From assembly GCA_017561985.1 (NCBI GenBank), contig JAFZAZ010000005.1, forward strand, positions 29,139 through 93,138: a stretch of DNA of 64,000 bases, given 5' to 3'. Origin of the DNA: Lachnospiraceae bacterium. Its GTDB lineage: Bacteria > Bacillota_A > Clostridia > Lachnospirales > Lachnospiraceae. This document shows positions 34,378-43,561 of the stretch, one piece after another. How positions within the stretch are numbered: position 1 is the first letter of the stretch; each line of letters begins with the position of its first letter. A model generated the notes under the pieces. It had not been told where the DNA came from. It saw only the letters and a program-made list of their open reading frames with translations, and searched no databases. Made by a program: the position numbers and the translations under genes.

Positions 34378-37300
34378 TCAACGCTCATTATACTCTATCG
34401 GTATCGATTTGTTAAGGGATAACGAGTAAATTACAATTTCTTTTACGCGCTTTCCGGTTCCGCGCGTGAGCGCTTCCGCATAAATACGCAGCTGTGTCGC
34501 ATGTCTTCTGCGGAGTTCCTCCTCGCCGTCCGCCGCGTCCACACGGTCCGTCTTGTAATCCACAAGAACGTACTCGCCGTCCTCCTCAAAGTACGCGTCG
34601 ATAATACCCTGAAGAAGGATGTTCGCATCCGCCGGGTAATCCGGTGAGATTCGGTCCGCCGCCACGTTCATCACGAACGCGCGCTCCCGGAACAATTTTC
34701 CTGCCTTCTGCGCTGCTCCCATCCGCTGTCCGAGTTCGCTTCTGTACAGCGCAAGGAACTTCTCCTCTCCCGGCTTCGCGCCGTCCTCCGCCGTGATCCG
34801 TCGAAGGCTCCGCATGTGCTCCCACTCCTCGAGGAACACTTCCTTCTCTGCAGGTCTCGTAAAATCATGGAATTGCAAAATGCGGTGACAAAGTGTTCCG
34901 AATTCGGTGCCTGACGTACTCTTCGCATCTGCCGCACCGTCTTCTTCCGACGTCACTGTCTTAGCGAATCCCGGCGTCGGGATATCCTCGTCGGTGACTT
35001 GAGGCTCGCTGTTTGCATCAGACTCGCTGCTGCCCTGAGCCGCGTCATCCCGCTCCTCCATGTACACCACGCCGTCTGCGCGCTCCCTGCGTTCCTCCTG
35101 TGCTTCCCGCTCGAGGTACGCAAGCTTCTTTACGCGTGACACGCTCACCTTCACGGGGATCTCCGTCTTGTCCGTAAGCTCTGAGCGCCGGTTCGCAAAA
35201 TACAACCTCAGCTCTTCAAGCCGCGTCAAAACCGCCTCGTCGGCCTGTTCATGCTCCGCAGAGGAGGCTTTATCTGTTCCATTTTCCGAAGCGGGTGCCT
35301 TCTTGTCCGCTCCATCTCCCGCAGAGTCCTTCCCGCATGCCGCATCGCCTGCGTTCTCGTCTTCCTCCTCCGAGAATTCCGATTCCTCCGCGTCGGCTCC
35401 GAGAGTTCCTATGCTGTCGCGGATGACAACATCCCAATAAGGCGTCGAGACATTGATGTCCCCGTCGCCCGAATTATTGAATATTTTCATTGCGGAGGCC
35501 GCGGGAAGTCCGCGCAGCACGCCCGCAAGCACGTTGTACAGAAACGCATCCGCCTCCAGAAGCTCCGTGTACGAAACCGCCTTGTCCGGGGAAAATGCGG
35601 AGTACAGCACCGCCTTTCCGATCCTCTTCCGATCGCGCTTACCGATATTGCCGGTGACGATCAATTTCTCCTTGGCGCGCGTCATCGCGACGTACAAAAG
35701 CCTAAGCTCCTCGCCGAATGAATCCCTCTTCAGGCGAAGCTTGACCGCATCGTTTGCGATCGTCGGATATTTCAACTTTTCCTTCGGGAAGATCGACGTC
35801 GCGCCAAATCCGAGCTCGTCGTGTACGATCACCGTGTTGCTTAAGGACATCGTATTGTACGAATGACGGCAGTCCGCGAGAAATACGATCGGATACTGAA
35901 GGCCCTTGCTTCCGTGCACAGTGAGAATCTTCACCGCGTTCGGAGTGCGGTTTCCGACCGTGTTGCTGATGCCCTCGCCGCTCTCGATGATGCTGTCCAC
36001 ATACGCAAGGAAACTCGAAATGCTGCCCGAAGCCGTCTCTCTGTGTTCACGAGCCTTGTGTACCAGAAGGTCAAGGTTGCGGACGCGGTTCGCGCCGCCC
36101 TCGGTCGCCCAGCAGAATTCATAAAGCCCGGTCTCCGCGAGGAACTCCTCCATCAATTCCGCAGCCGAAGTATACGCGGAATGTTTCTTGAGGAGGTCGT
36201 ACACGCGAAGGAACGCGGTGCATTTGCCGCGAAGTGCGCTGTCCGTCTCGTCGGACTCCGCCGCGCGTCTCACTATCGTGAGCAGATACGGCGGTCTGCG
36301 GTCCTCTTGAGCAGCACCGGCATCCTCAATCTCCGGATCAAACTCCTCTGCGCGATGCTCGGAGTTTCCCTTTGCGGAAAATGTCATGAGCCGCAGCTGC
36401 GCCAGATCCTCCGCGTTCATTCCGAACACGGGACATGTCAAAACAGAAGCGGCCGGAATCTCCTGGAACGGATTGTCCAAAAGGTGAAGCATCGAGATCA
36501 CCGCGTCAATCTCCGCAGCCTCAAAATATCCTTCCGTCTCCGGCACGTACGCAGGTATTCCGCTCTCGCGAAGCGCCTGCAGAAGTCCTGTGTACAGGTC
36601 TTTGCGCGCGCGGAACAAAACCGCGATATCGCCAAATGTCGCAACATGCGGATTCTCTCTGTCGACAACGAGCCCGTTCACCGGATCGGTCAGCTCGAGG
36701 ATGCGCGATACAATGCGCTTCACCTCGGCCTCGACCGGATTGTCGCCCATCTCAACCAGCAGCTCGCTTCGGTACGCGGGATTGTCTTTCTCTACTGTCT
36801 CGTCGTACAGGGAGCTGTAATTCAATCTGACTTCATCGTTGTAATCGATGCCGCCGACCGCCTCGCGCATCACGCGCAGAAATACCTCGTTCACGGAATC
36901 GATGACAGCCTCGTTGCTGCGGAAATTCATCTGCAGATTGATGCAGGTTCCCTCGTCAGGATTCTTCGCAAAAGCTTCGCATTTCGAGAGGAACAATTCC
37001 GGCTTCGCCTTGCGGAACCGGTAGATACTCTGCTTGATATCGCCGACCATGAAGAGGTTCGGACGTCCGTTCACGGTGCGAGAAACCGCCTTCAGCAGGT
37101 ATTCCTGCATCATGTTCGAGTCCTGATACTCGTCGATCATGATCTCCGCAAACTCTTTGCTCATCGCACGCGCGGTATCCGTCGGCGTCTCGTCCTCGTT
37201 CAGCAGAATACCGAGCGCAATGTGCGAGATCGTCGAAAAATCATATGCGTTCCGCTCTTTCTGCAGCCGCAAAAACGTATTGTCAAAATCCCTCACAAGG

Positions 37301-38310
37301 TCACAGAGGCACCGCAGTACATCGACACAATACTTCTGGAGTTCCAGCGTGTGTTCCGTGTACCGTTTCGCCTGGGGACAAAGTTTCTTGTCAAAAATGT
37401 CCTTGTAATGGCTGCGGGTAGCCTTGCAGAGCTCAACAAGCCCCGGGTCAAGGTCCTTCGGCCGTTTTCTCGAAAGTCCGGCCCACTCATGGTCCTTTCG
37501 CGCCTTCTCGAAAAATGCCTCGATATTGCTCTCCCCCGCGATGTCCGCAACGTACGCTTCATCGTCTGCGTACGCCTCGTCATAATGAACGGGCATTCCG
37601 TCCTCGCTCATCGCTGCGCGCATGTTCCGGATCTCCGCGAGAACATCGTTGACCGTGCGGTGCCAATGATCGTACACTTCCTTCATGTAGCTGCCGTCCA
37701 TCAATCCGGCCTCGGTCTCATAGAGCGTCAGCTGCTTCGAGAGCCACTTCTCCGGGAACGGATTGCTGACACTCTGCTTGTAAATCTCAAGAATTCGGTC
37801 GGCGAGATCGCCGTCGCCCTTCTTTCCGCCGTACGCCGTCACCAGCTCCTTAAAGAAACGGTCGTCACGGTCGTACGCGCGCTCCAGAACCTCGTCCATC
37901 GCAAGCTTATAAAGCTCCTTGACCTCACTGTTGTCAAGAATGCGGTAGGACGGATCGATGTCCGCCTGATAAAAATACCGTCTCACAACGTATTGGCAGA
38001 AGCTGTCGATCGTCGAGATACGCGCAAAATGAATATTCCGCGCCTGGCGCTGCAGCCTCTCGTCGTCCGGGTTGCTCTCCAGCTCCTTCTCGATCCGTTT
38101 TTCAATGCGCTCCCGCATCTCGTTCGCGGCATTTTTCGTAAATGTCACAATGAGCATCTCGTCGATCTCAACGGGATGGTCCTCCCTGCGGATATGGTTG
38201 AGAATGCGCTCGACCAGAACCGCCGTCTTGCCCGATCCTGCAGCCGCGGAGACAATGAGATTTCCGATTTCGGTAGTAATAACCCGTTCCTGCTGTTTTG
38301 TAAAGCCCAT
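34378..38310 (-). CDS. addA: ATP-dependent helicase/nuclease subunit AddA
   Basis: A 1310-residue subunit of the AddAB helicase-nuclease that resects double-strand breaks for RecA loading. UvrD-type helicase motifs run from AAAGSGKTAVLVERI (Walker A, ~residues 22-36) and MLIVTFTKNAANEM through IMIDEYQDSN (Walker B) and VHGSKGLQYPIVFL to YVAMTRAKEKL. A RecB-like nuclease domain follows, with VLVDYKTDRV near residue 1250. A long acidic and Ala/Ser-rich insert (~residues 965-1030) between helicase and nuclease parts is unusual in length. It overlaps the addB stop by one base (TGATG); ribosome binding GGAGG lies nine bases upstream within addB. Confidence 0.95.
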   Translation of the reverse strand: MGFTKQQERVITTEIGNLIVSAAAGSGKTAVLVERILNHIRREDHPVEIDEMLIVTFTKNAANEMRERIEKRIEKELESNPDDERLQRQARNIHFARISTIDSFCQYVVRRYFYQADIDPSYRILDNSEVKELYKLAMDEVLERAYDRDDRFFKELVTAYGGKKGDGDLADRILEIYKQSVSNPFPEKWLSKQLTLYETEAGLMDGSYMKEVYDHWHRTVNDVLAEIRNMRAAMSEDGMPVHYDEAYADDEAYVADIAGESNIEAFFEKARKDHEWAGLSRKRPKDLDPGLVELCKATRSHYKDIFDKKLCPQAKRYTEHTLELQKYCVDVLRCLCDLVRDFDNTFLRLQKERNAYDFSTISHIALGILLNEDETPTDTARAMSKEFAEIMIDEYQDSNMMQEYLLKAVSRTVNGRPNLFMVGDIKQSIYRFRKAKPELFLSKCEAFAKNPDEGTCINLQMNFRSNEAVIDSVNEVFLRVMREAVGGIDYNDEVRLNYSSLYDETVEKDNPAYRSELLVEMGDNPVEAEVKRIVSRILELTDPVNGLVVDRENPHVATFGDIAVLFRARKDLYTGLLQALRESGIPAYVPETEGYFEAAEIDAVISMLHLLDNPFQEIPAASVLTCPVFGMNAEDLAQLRLMTFSAKGNSEHRAEEFDPEIEDAGAAQEDRRPPYLLTIVRRAAESDETDSALRGKCTAFLRVYDLLKKHSAYTSAAELMEEFLAETGLYEFCWATEGGANRVRNLDLLVHKAREHRETASGSISSFLAYVDSIIESGEGISNTVGNRTPNAVKILTVHGSKGLQYPIVFLADCRHSYNTMSLSNTVIVHDELGFGATSIFPKEKLKYPTIANDAVKLRLKRDSFGEELRLLYVAMTRAKEKLIVTGNIGKRDRKRIGKAVLYSAFSPDKAVSYTELLEADAFLYNVLAGVLRGLPAASAMKIFNNSGDGDINVSTPYWDVVIRDSIGTLGADAEESEFSEEEDENAGDAACGKDSAGDGADKKAPASENGTDKASSAEHEQADEAVLTRLEELRLYFANRRSELTDKTEIPVKVSVSRVKKLAYLEREAQEERRERADGVVYMEERDDAAQGSSESDANSEPQVTDEDIPTPGFAKTVTSEEDGAADAKSTSGTEFGTLCHRILQFHDFTRPAEKEVFLEEWEHMRSLRRITAEDGAKPGEEKFLALYRSELGQRMGAAQKAGKLFRERAFVMNVAADRISPDYPADANILLQGIIDAYFEEDGEYVLVDYKTDRVDAADGEEELRRRHATQLRIYAEALTRGTGKRVKEIVIYSLSLNKSIPIEYNER

Positions 38311-41300
38311 CACGCGTTACCTCCGTCCTCATCCTGTGCCTTGATGCTGCGGGAAGGATCCTTCACGGCATCCGCCACGCGGCAGATTCCGCCGTAGGAA
38401 CAATACTCGCAGGCGTTGTATTTGGCGCTCGAGTCCTTGCACTTAAGCGGCCGGATTGCGACCGAACCGCCCGCAATCTCCGAGATTTCCTGTCCCACCG
38501 ACTGCTCCACGCCGTCCAGCATCGAGGCGAGCGCCTCCTCCGGCATCACATTGCCGGACATTTTGCCCTTGTCGACGGACAATTTGACAATATTCGAGCG
38601 GTATTTGTCGCCGGCTTCCGCAACGTCCGCGTCGAGAAGGCGCAGATACCGGTCGTCCGCGAGCGGCTTCTCTCCGCCGGCAGTCGCCGTCTCGCAGGAG
38701 AAGAAGCCGTCCGGCTTCGTCTCGTCGTTAATCGCCTTCTCGCTCTCCTCATCCTTGGGAAGTCCGGTCTTGTATCCGATGGCAAACGTCGAATAGAACG
38801 CGGCAGCTGCCACAGCGGGAAGCCCCTTCTCCCGAAGAATCTTCTCGCTGACGCGCAGATACCACGGAAGCTGGATCGTCACTCCCGCGTCCGCATGGTC
38901 ACGGTTGTATTTCTTTGTATTGGACTTGTAGTCCGTAATCTTAATGCACACGCGGTCGCCGTCCCCGGCCAGCTCGATCCGGTCGATCTTTCCGACCAGG
39001 CGATATTGATCAAACGTGATATCAAACGGCTGCTCCGCGGCATAGAAACGGTATTTGCCTTTCTTTACCTGGCGAAGGTAATGCGGGAACATGAATCGCA
39101 GGTTATCAAACAATGACTGCATCAGATACCGGTTTCGACCGTTCACGTGATAGCACTCGTATGCGGGATCTTCGGCGACCTCGCGCTCCGCCTCCTCGAT
39201 CCAGGCCATCAATTTCTCATCGTCGATGTCGCCGCCAGCGCGCATCTCATCACCGATCCTGCGGAAGACGCGCTCCGCCACGGCATGGTACACCTGTCCG
39301 TCCATGCGGTTGTCAGGCTCGAAGCTCACGCGCTCGTCGATGCCGAGATCGTAGCTTAAGAAGTGCGCAAACGGGCATTCCGCATACTTTTGAAGGCGGG
39401 ACACAGAGAATTGCGTGCCCGCCGGATGAAGTTTCCTCGCAGACTCCTCCGAGATCCCTGCCTCGCGGAAGAAGCCTTTCTCGGCCTCCGCAAGCCTTTC
39501 CGCGGAGATCGGGCTGTCCTGCCCCTCCGTAAAATACCACCGGTACAGAGCGCGGTAATCCGCAAGCTCGTCGGGGTCTGTATATTCGCTGCTGATCCGG
39601 CCCGCCGCCAGATCAAAATTCTGCATCAGTTCCCTGCGTCCGCCGTCCACGACGATGCGGTCGAAAAATGTAGTCTCACCTGCATCCGCGCCGTCCTTCT
39701 TCTCTTTGCGGCCGAGCAATTCCCGGATACGGCGCACAATATACGACTCGTGGAGATCGCTTCCGTCGTTTCCGATCAGACTCCATGAGACGGTAAGTTT
39801 CCTCGTAGGCTTCTGCAGGTTCAGAAGGACATAGAACTCCTCCGAATCCATCAATTCCTTCGGTGTGTCGGCAAGCAGCAGCCCCTTCTCCTTGAGGATC
39901 TCCCTCTCCTTCTCGTTCAGAAGGATGCTGGGATGTCCGCTTCCGGGCACAACGCCCTCGTTCATGCCGAGGAAGAACAGATATTGCACGCGCGAGATTC
40001 TCGAGCGCTTGCGGTCGCCGATCATGACACAGTTCGTCTCCGGCGGTATCACCCCGAGACGCAGTTCGGCAAATCCCGCATCACACAGCTCACGGTACTC
40101 TCGAAGCGAGATCGGCGTGTCCGGCATCAGCTCGTACATGCGGTCAAACAGATCGACCACGGCGCGGTACACCGACGCGTACTCCTTCGAGCGGCGCAGA
40201 TGCCATGGCACGCGCTCCGTCACAAGCTCCTCGGAGATTGCGAGCATGCGGCGGTACACGTCCTCCTTCACCAAAAAGGCGTACAAAGCCTCCGTCTTCG
40301 CGCGCAGGTCGGTATCGCCTGCAAGCGCGTCGCGAAGCGGTTCCAGACGTTCGCGCAGTTCCTCCGCAAACACGGCACAATCGAGCGCCATCGTCTCCCT
40401 ACGCCCGCCGTAATCGCCGGTAAAGCCCCTCTTCCACGCATTCCACCCGCGGATCCCGCGCGCAAGAAGGAAATTCTCCAGGAAGGCGATTCTCTCCGCC
40501 GGAAAATTCTGGATCGGGTTCTTGAGCCAGCGCATGACCTCCTCCGTCTTCATGTCGGAGTCGATCATCGCCAGAAGGCTTCGGATGTATTCAATCAAGG
40601 CATTGTCCTTGACATCGGACGTGAGGTCGATAAAGAACGGAATCTCCGCCAGCTGCATCTCCTTGCGCAGCAGTTCCGCGTACGTCGGGATATCACCGCA
40701 CACGACGCCGATCGCATCGCAGGGCGCATGGTCTCTGCGGATCAGCCCGGCGATCTCGCACACCGTACGTCTCACTTCCTCCGCGCAGTCCGGTGCCGAA
40801 GTGAGCACGACAGCGTCGCCGGAGTCCCCCGTGTACGGCGCTGCACCCTTGCGGAACAGGGAAAATGCAACCTTCGCAAGCGCAGGGTCCCTCTCGTCGT
40901 CCGACGCGTCCGTCACCGTCGGAGCAAGCACTTTGTGCCCGGTCTCCGTCGCGAGCTTCGCAAGCGCTGCGATCGTCTCGCGGCTGATGCGAAAGCAGTC
41001 CGCACCGTCCGTTCTGCCGTATTCCGCGGGATCGATCGTCACAGTTATCACGACGTCGCGGCACACTTTGAGAAGCTCCGCGACGAGCGACAGCTGCGTC
41101 GGTGTGAAACCGGTGTAACCATCGAAGTACAGAACGCTTCCCCTAAGCCTCTTCGATTCCTTCACAAGAGGTTTCATCGCGCGGTAAATGTCCACTTCCA
41201 TGATCCTCGTCTCGCCGCAGCGCATGCGGAACCACGTGAACACGTCAGCCAGCTCGGCGAGCTTGTTCGAGAGCATCACATCCGTGTCGGCGGTCGCCTC

Positions 41301-41726
41301 GGACATCTCGCGGAGTTTCTCCGGCGTGACTTCGTAGCTCACGAGCTCGGACAGAAGCGACTTCGTCTCTTCGATGAAACCGGTCTTATTGATCTTTCCT
41401 CCGAACATCGCCATGTCCTTCGCGTGTTCGGTCATTACTTTCTTCAGGAGCAAACTCTTTCCGATCTCGTCGAGAACCGGCGGAATGCGGTCGCCGAGTT
41501 CGTCTACGAGGCGGTATCCGAGACGACGGAAGCTTACGATGTCGATGTTCGTGATACAGCCGCCCTCGTGAAGTGCACAAAGTGATCTCTCCGCATCGAG
41601 ATTGGCCTGCTCGGGCACAAAGAAAAAGCATTCGGTCGATGCGTCCGCGCTCTGCGCAAGCATCTGCCGAAGCATAATTTCACGATTCTTCCCGGCGTCA
41701 CTGCCGAGGATCAGCGAAAGAGCCAT
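38310..41726 (-). CDS. addB: ATP-dependent nuclease subunit AddB
   Basis: A 1138-residue partner of AddA, which holds the second nuclease and reads the Chi-like site. The N-terminal loop LILGSDAGKNREIML is at the Walker A position but lacks the usual GSGKS/T, so ATP binding may be reduced. Middle motifs include VLYFDGYTGFTPTQ. The C-terminal nuclease has KITDYKSNTKKY, and the four iron-sulfur-type cysteines are seen in ECPFAHF and CEYCSYGGIC. GGAGGTG lies six bases before the start, and a clear promoter precedes it. The operon addB-addA-(lipid kinase) runs leftward. Confidence 0.94.
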   Translation of the reverse strand: MALSLILGSDAGKNREIMLRQMLAQSADASTECFFFVPEQANLDAERSLCALHEGGCITNIDIVSFRRLGYRLVDELGDRIPPVLDEIGKSLLLKKVMTEHAKDMAMFGGKINKTGFIEETKSLLSELVSYEVTPEKLREMSEATADTDVMLSNKLAELADVFTWFRMRCGETRIMEVDIYRAMKPLVKESKRLRGSVLYFDGYTGFTPTQLSLVAELLKVCRDVVITVTIDPAEYGRTDGADCFRISRETIAALAKLATETGHKVLAPTVTDASDDERDPALAKVAFSLFRKGAAPYTGDSGDAVVLTSAPDCAEEVRRTVCEIAGLIRRDHAPCDAIGVVCGDIPTYAELLRKEMQLAEIPFFIDLTSDVKDNALIEYIRSLLAMIDSDMKTEEVMRWLKNPIQNFPAERIAFLENFLLARGIRGWNAWKRGFTGDYGGRRETMALDCAVFAEELRERLEPLRDALAGDTDLRAKTEALYAFLVKEDVYRRMLAISEELVTERVPWHLRRSKEYASVYRAVVDLFDRMYELMPDTPISLREYRELCDAGFAELRLGVIPPETNCVMIGDRKRSRISRVQYLFFLGMNEGVVPGSGHPSILLNEKEREILKEKGLLLADTPKELMDSEEFYVLLNLQKPTRKLTVSWSLIGNDGSDLHESYIVRRIRELLGRKEKKDGADAGETTFFDRIVVDGGRRELMQNFDLAAGRISSEYTDPDELADYRALYRWYFTEGQDSPISAERLAEAEKGFFREAGISEESARKLHPAGTQFSVSRLQKYAECPFAHFLSYDLGIDERVSFEPDNRMDGQVYHAVAERVFRRIGDEMRAGGDIDDEKLMAWIEEAEREVAEDPAYECYHVNGRNRYLMQSLFDNLRFMFPHYLRQVKKGKYRFYAAEQPFDITFDQYRLVGKIDRIELAGDGDRVCIKITDYKSNTKKYNRDHADAGVTIQLPWYLRVSEKILREKGLPAVAAAAFYSTFAIGYKTGLPKDEESEKAINDETKPDGFFSCETATAGGEKPLADDRYLRLLDADVAEAGDKYRSNIVKLSVDKGKMSGNVMPEEALASMLDGVEQSVGQEISEIAGGSVAIRPLKCKDSSAKYNACEYCSYGGICRVADAVKDPSRSIKAQDEDGGNA

Positions 41727-41781
41727 TGTGTCACCTCCTGCTCGTCGGACAAGTCAGAAACACTCGTCCGGGTTACAAATC

Positions 41782-41810
41782 AGTATAGCACAACAAAAAA
41801 GAAAAAGCAA
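41782..41810 (-). promoter_or_regulatory. Promoter of addBA
   Basis: On the minus strand TTGCTT (41805-41810) and TATACT (41782-41787) are 17 bases apart, with TGC before the -10. The -35 falls in the tail of the terminator of the structured RNA just upstream, so the two signals overlap. Confidence 0.62.
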
Positions 41811-41832
41811 ACATTTGTTCGAAAAATGTTTG
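41794..41832 (-). terminator. Terminator after the 6S-like RNA
   Basis: GCAAACATTTT and its complement AAATGTTTGC (41806-41832) form an AT-rich hairpin followed on the minus strand by CTTTTTCTTTTTTG. It ends the transcript that includes yajC and the RNA. Confidence 0.82.
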
Positions 41833-41854
41833 CTCGTTTCGTATCATTTTTCTC

Positions 41855-42034
41855 CGTGACTCCCAGGATGCCGGTTCCGCTTTTTGACTCCCAGCATGTA
41901 GCCAGGTGGGTGACCGCACTCTTGTTTCTGCCTTCCACTGCAAGGAGGCCTGACATCCGCAAGACGATATAGGAATCCCTTTTCAGTTTTGTAGGTTCAA
42001 AAACGACGGAGTTGTCGCACACCCCAGGAAGCAC
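41855..42034 (-). ncRNA. ssrS: Probable 6S RNA
   Basis: The 311-base gap between addB and yajC holds no gene but a GC-rich structured RNA read on the minus strand. The 5' part GGGGTGTGCGAC pairs with GTCACCC near the 3' end, then TTTTTGAACCTACA, an AT bubble and a terminal stem-loop (TCTTG/CAAGA enclosing GGCCTCC/GGAAGGC) with AGAAACAAGAG. The tail carries CCACCTGG and CTGGGAGTCA, the last element twice (near 41860 and 41890). This matches my memory of clostridial 6S RNA, which binds RNA polymerase with sigma-A. Ends are approximate; a -35-like TTGAGG lies 18 bases before a weak AT-rich -10 inside the end of yajC. The identity needs a covariance search. Confidence 0.55.
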
Positions 42035-42037
42035 GGT

Positions 42038-42373
42038 TTATTGCGCGTTAGACTTCTCAACCTCAACTACGGCTGACTTTTTCATCGGGATACGGCAGTT
42101 CTTGTTGTTGCCGAACTCCACGATAACAATGTCCTGTCCCTCAACCATATCGATGATGACACCGTAAAATCCGGAAGCCGTCAAAACACTGTCGCCGATC
42201 TCAAGCGAAGCGAGCAGCGCCTGCTGTTTCTTCTCCTGCTTTGCCTGCGGGCGGAAGATCATGAAATAAAAGATCGCACCGAACGCCGCGAGCATGATGA
42301 CAAGCGGAAGAAGCGCTTCGATGCCCGATGCCTGACCCGAAGACTGCGTGAGAAGTGACAAAAACTGATTCAT
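42038..42373 (-). CDS. yajC: Preprotein translocase subunit YajC
   Basis: A 111-residue single-pass membrane protein that joins SecDF and stimulates secretion. It starts with a short extracytoplasmic stretch, one helix near residues 20-45 (LLPLVIMLAAFGAIFYFMIFRP), and a cytoplasmic KEKKQQALLASLEIGDSVLTASGFYG domain with the ending of the family. The ORF can start much further upstream, but the ATG at 42373 has GAGG ten bases before it and gives the usual length. It follows tgt by seven bases, a common pairing; secDF is 39 kb away. Confidence 0.92.
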   Translation of the reverse strand: MNQFLSLLTQSSGQASGIEALLPLVIMLAAFGAIFYFMIFRPQAKQEKKQQALLASLEIGDSVLTASGFYGVIIDMVEGQDIVIVEFGNNKNCRIPMKKSAVVEVEKSNAQ

Positions 42374-42380
42374 TTCGTAA

Positions 42381-43538
42381 TTACCTCGTTTCTTTTGCTT
42401 CCGCGCTTTGCGTCCCTCGCGCAAAACCTTCCAGCTTTTCTTTCTTGTAAGCGGAAAATCTGCCTTCGTCCAAGGCATCGCGGATTTCTTCCATCATTCT
42501 ATTATAAAACCGTAAATTATGCAAGACCATAAGGCGAAGTCCGAGCATTTCACCCGCTACCAGAAGGTGGCGGATGTAAGCGCGCGAATGGTTGCGGCAC
42601 GCCGGACAATCGCACCCCTCCTCGATCGGACGGTCGTCTGTCTTATAGCATTCATTTTTCAGATTGAGACGGCCGAAGTTCGTGTACGCATGGCCGTGTC
42701 TTCCGTTTCTCGTCGGATATACGCAGTCGAAGAAATCGACGCCGCGCTCTACCCCTTCGAGAATATTCGCGGGAGTTCCGACGCCCATCAGGTACACGGG
42801 CTTGTCGATCGGAAGATGCGGGACAACCGCGTCAAGGATCCGGTACATCTCCTCGTGCGACTCGCCGACCGCAAGGCCGCCGACCGCGTATCCGGGGAGG
42901 TCCAGCTCCGAGATGCGCTTCGCATGCTCGATCCGGATGTCCTCGTAAATACCGCCCTGGTTGATGCCGAACAGCATCTGCTCTTTGTTGATCGTCTCGG
43001 GCAGCGAGTTCAGTCTCGTCATCTCCGCCTTGCAGCGCTCCAGCCAGCGCGTGGTGCGCTCCACCGACTGACGGATGTAATCCTTCTCCGCAGTGCTCGG
43101 CGGACATTCGTCAAATGCCATGGCGATCGTCGATGCCAGATGCGACTGGATCTGCATGCTCTCCTCGGGCCCCATGAAGATCCTGCGGCCGTCTACGTGA
43201 GACTGGAACGAAACGCCCTCTTCGCGTATTTTCCGAAGTTTCGCAAGGGAAAACACCTGAAATCCGCCGGAATCCGTAAGAATCGGCCGGTCCCAGTGCA
43301 TAAACTTCTGAAGTCCGCCCATCCGATAGACGATGTCATCGCCGGGGCGAACATGAAGATGATATGTGTTGCACAGTTCCACCTGCGTCCCGATCTCGCG
43401 GAGATCGACAGAGGATACGGCGCCCTTGATGGCCGCGACCGTGCCGACGTTCATGAACACGGGCGTCTGTACGGTCCCGTGCACTGTCGTGAGCACACCG
43501 CGCTTTGCCATGCCCTCTCTTCGCAATACCTGATACAT
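42381..43538 (-). CDS. tgt: Queuine tRNA-ribosyltransferase
   Basis: A 385-residue enzyme exchanging the guanine at position 34 of Asn, Asp, His and Tyr tRNAs for preQ1. Family motifs: GTVAAIKG, CNTYHLHVRPGDD, DSGGFQVFSL (catalytic Asp), INQGG, VGGLAVGE, and the RNA site FDCVYPTRNGRHG. Zinc cysteines CDCPAC and a late HN pair are present. I start at 43538 with AAGGA ten bases upstream; the ATG at 43565 lies right after AAGGA and overlaps the preceding stop, giving nine extra residues with no family match. Read with the membrane protein upstream and yajC downstream. Confidence 0.94.
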   Translation of the reverse strand: MYQVLRREGMAKRGVLTTVHGTVQTPVFMNVGTVAAIKGAVSSVDLREIGTQVELCNTYHLHVRPGDDIVYRMGGLQKFMHWDRPILTDSGGFQVFSLAKLRKIREEGVSFQSHVDGRRIFMGPEESMQIQSHLASTIAMAFDECPPSTAEKDYIRQSVERTTRWLERCKAEMTRLNSLPETINKEQMLFGINQGGIYEDIRIEHAKRISELDLPGYAVGGLAVGESHEEMYRILDAVVPHLPIDKPVYLMGVGTPANILEGVERGVDFFDCVYPTRNGRHGHAYTNFGRLNLKNECYKTDDRPIEEGCDCPACRNHSRAYIRHLLVAGEMLGLRLMVLHNLRFYNRMMEEIRDALDEGRFSAYKKEKLEGFARGTQSAEAKETR

Positions 43539-43561
43539 AGGCTGTCGTTCCTTCCCGTTAA

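Noticed and set aside
35863..38397. An 844-codon open frame antisense to addA
   Set aside because: Shadow frame caused by codon use of addA; no start signals or family features.
41780..42034. An 84-codon minus-strand frame between addB and yajC
   Set aside because: The DNA is a structured RNA followed by a terminator; the frame has no ribosome binding site and its product no resemblance to a protein family.
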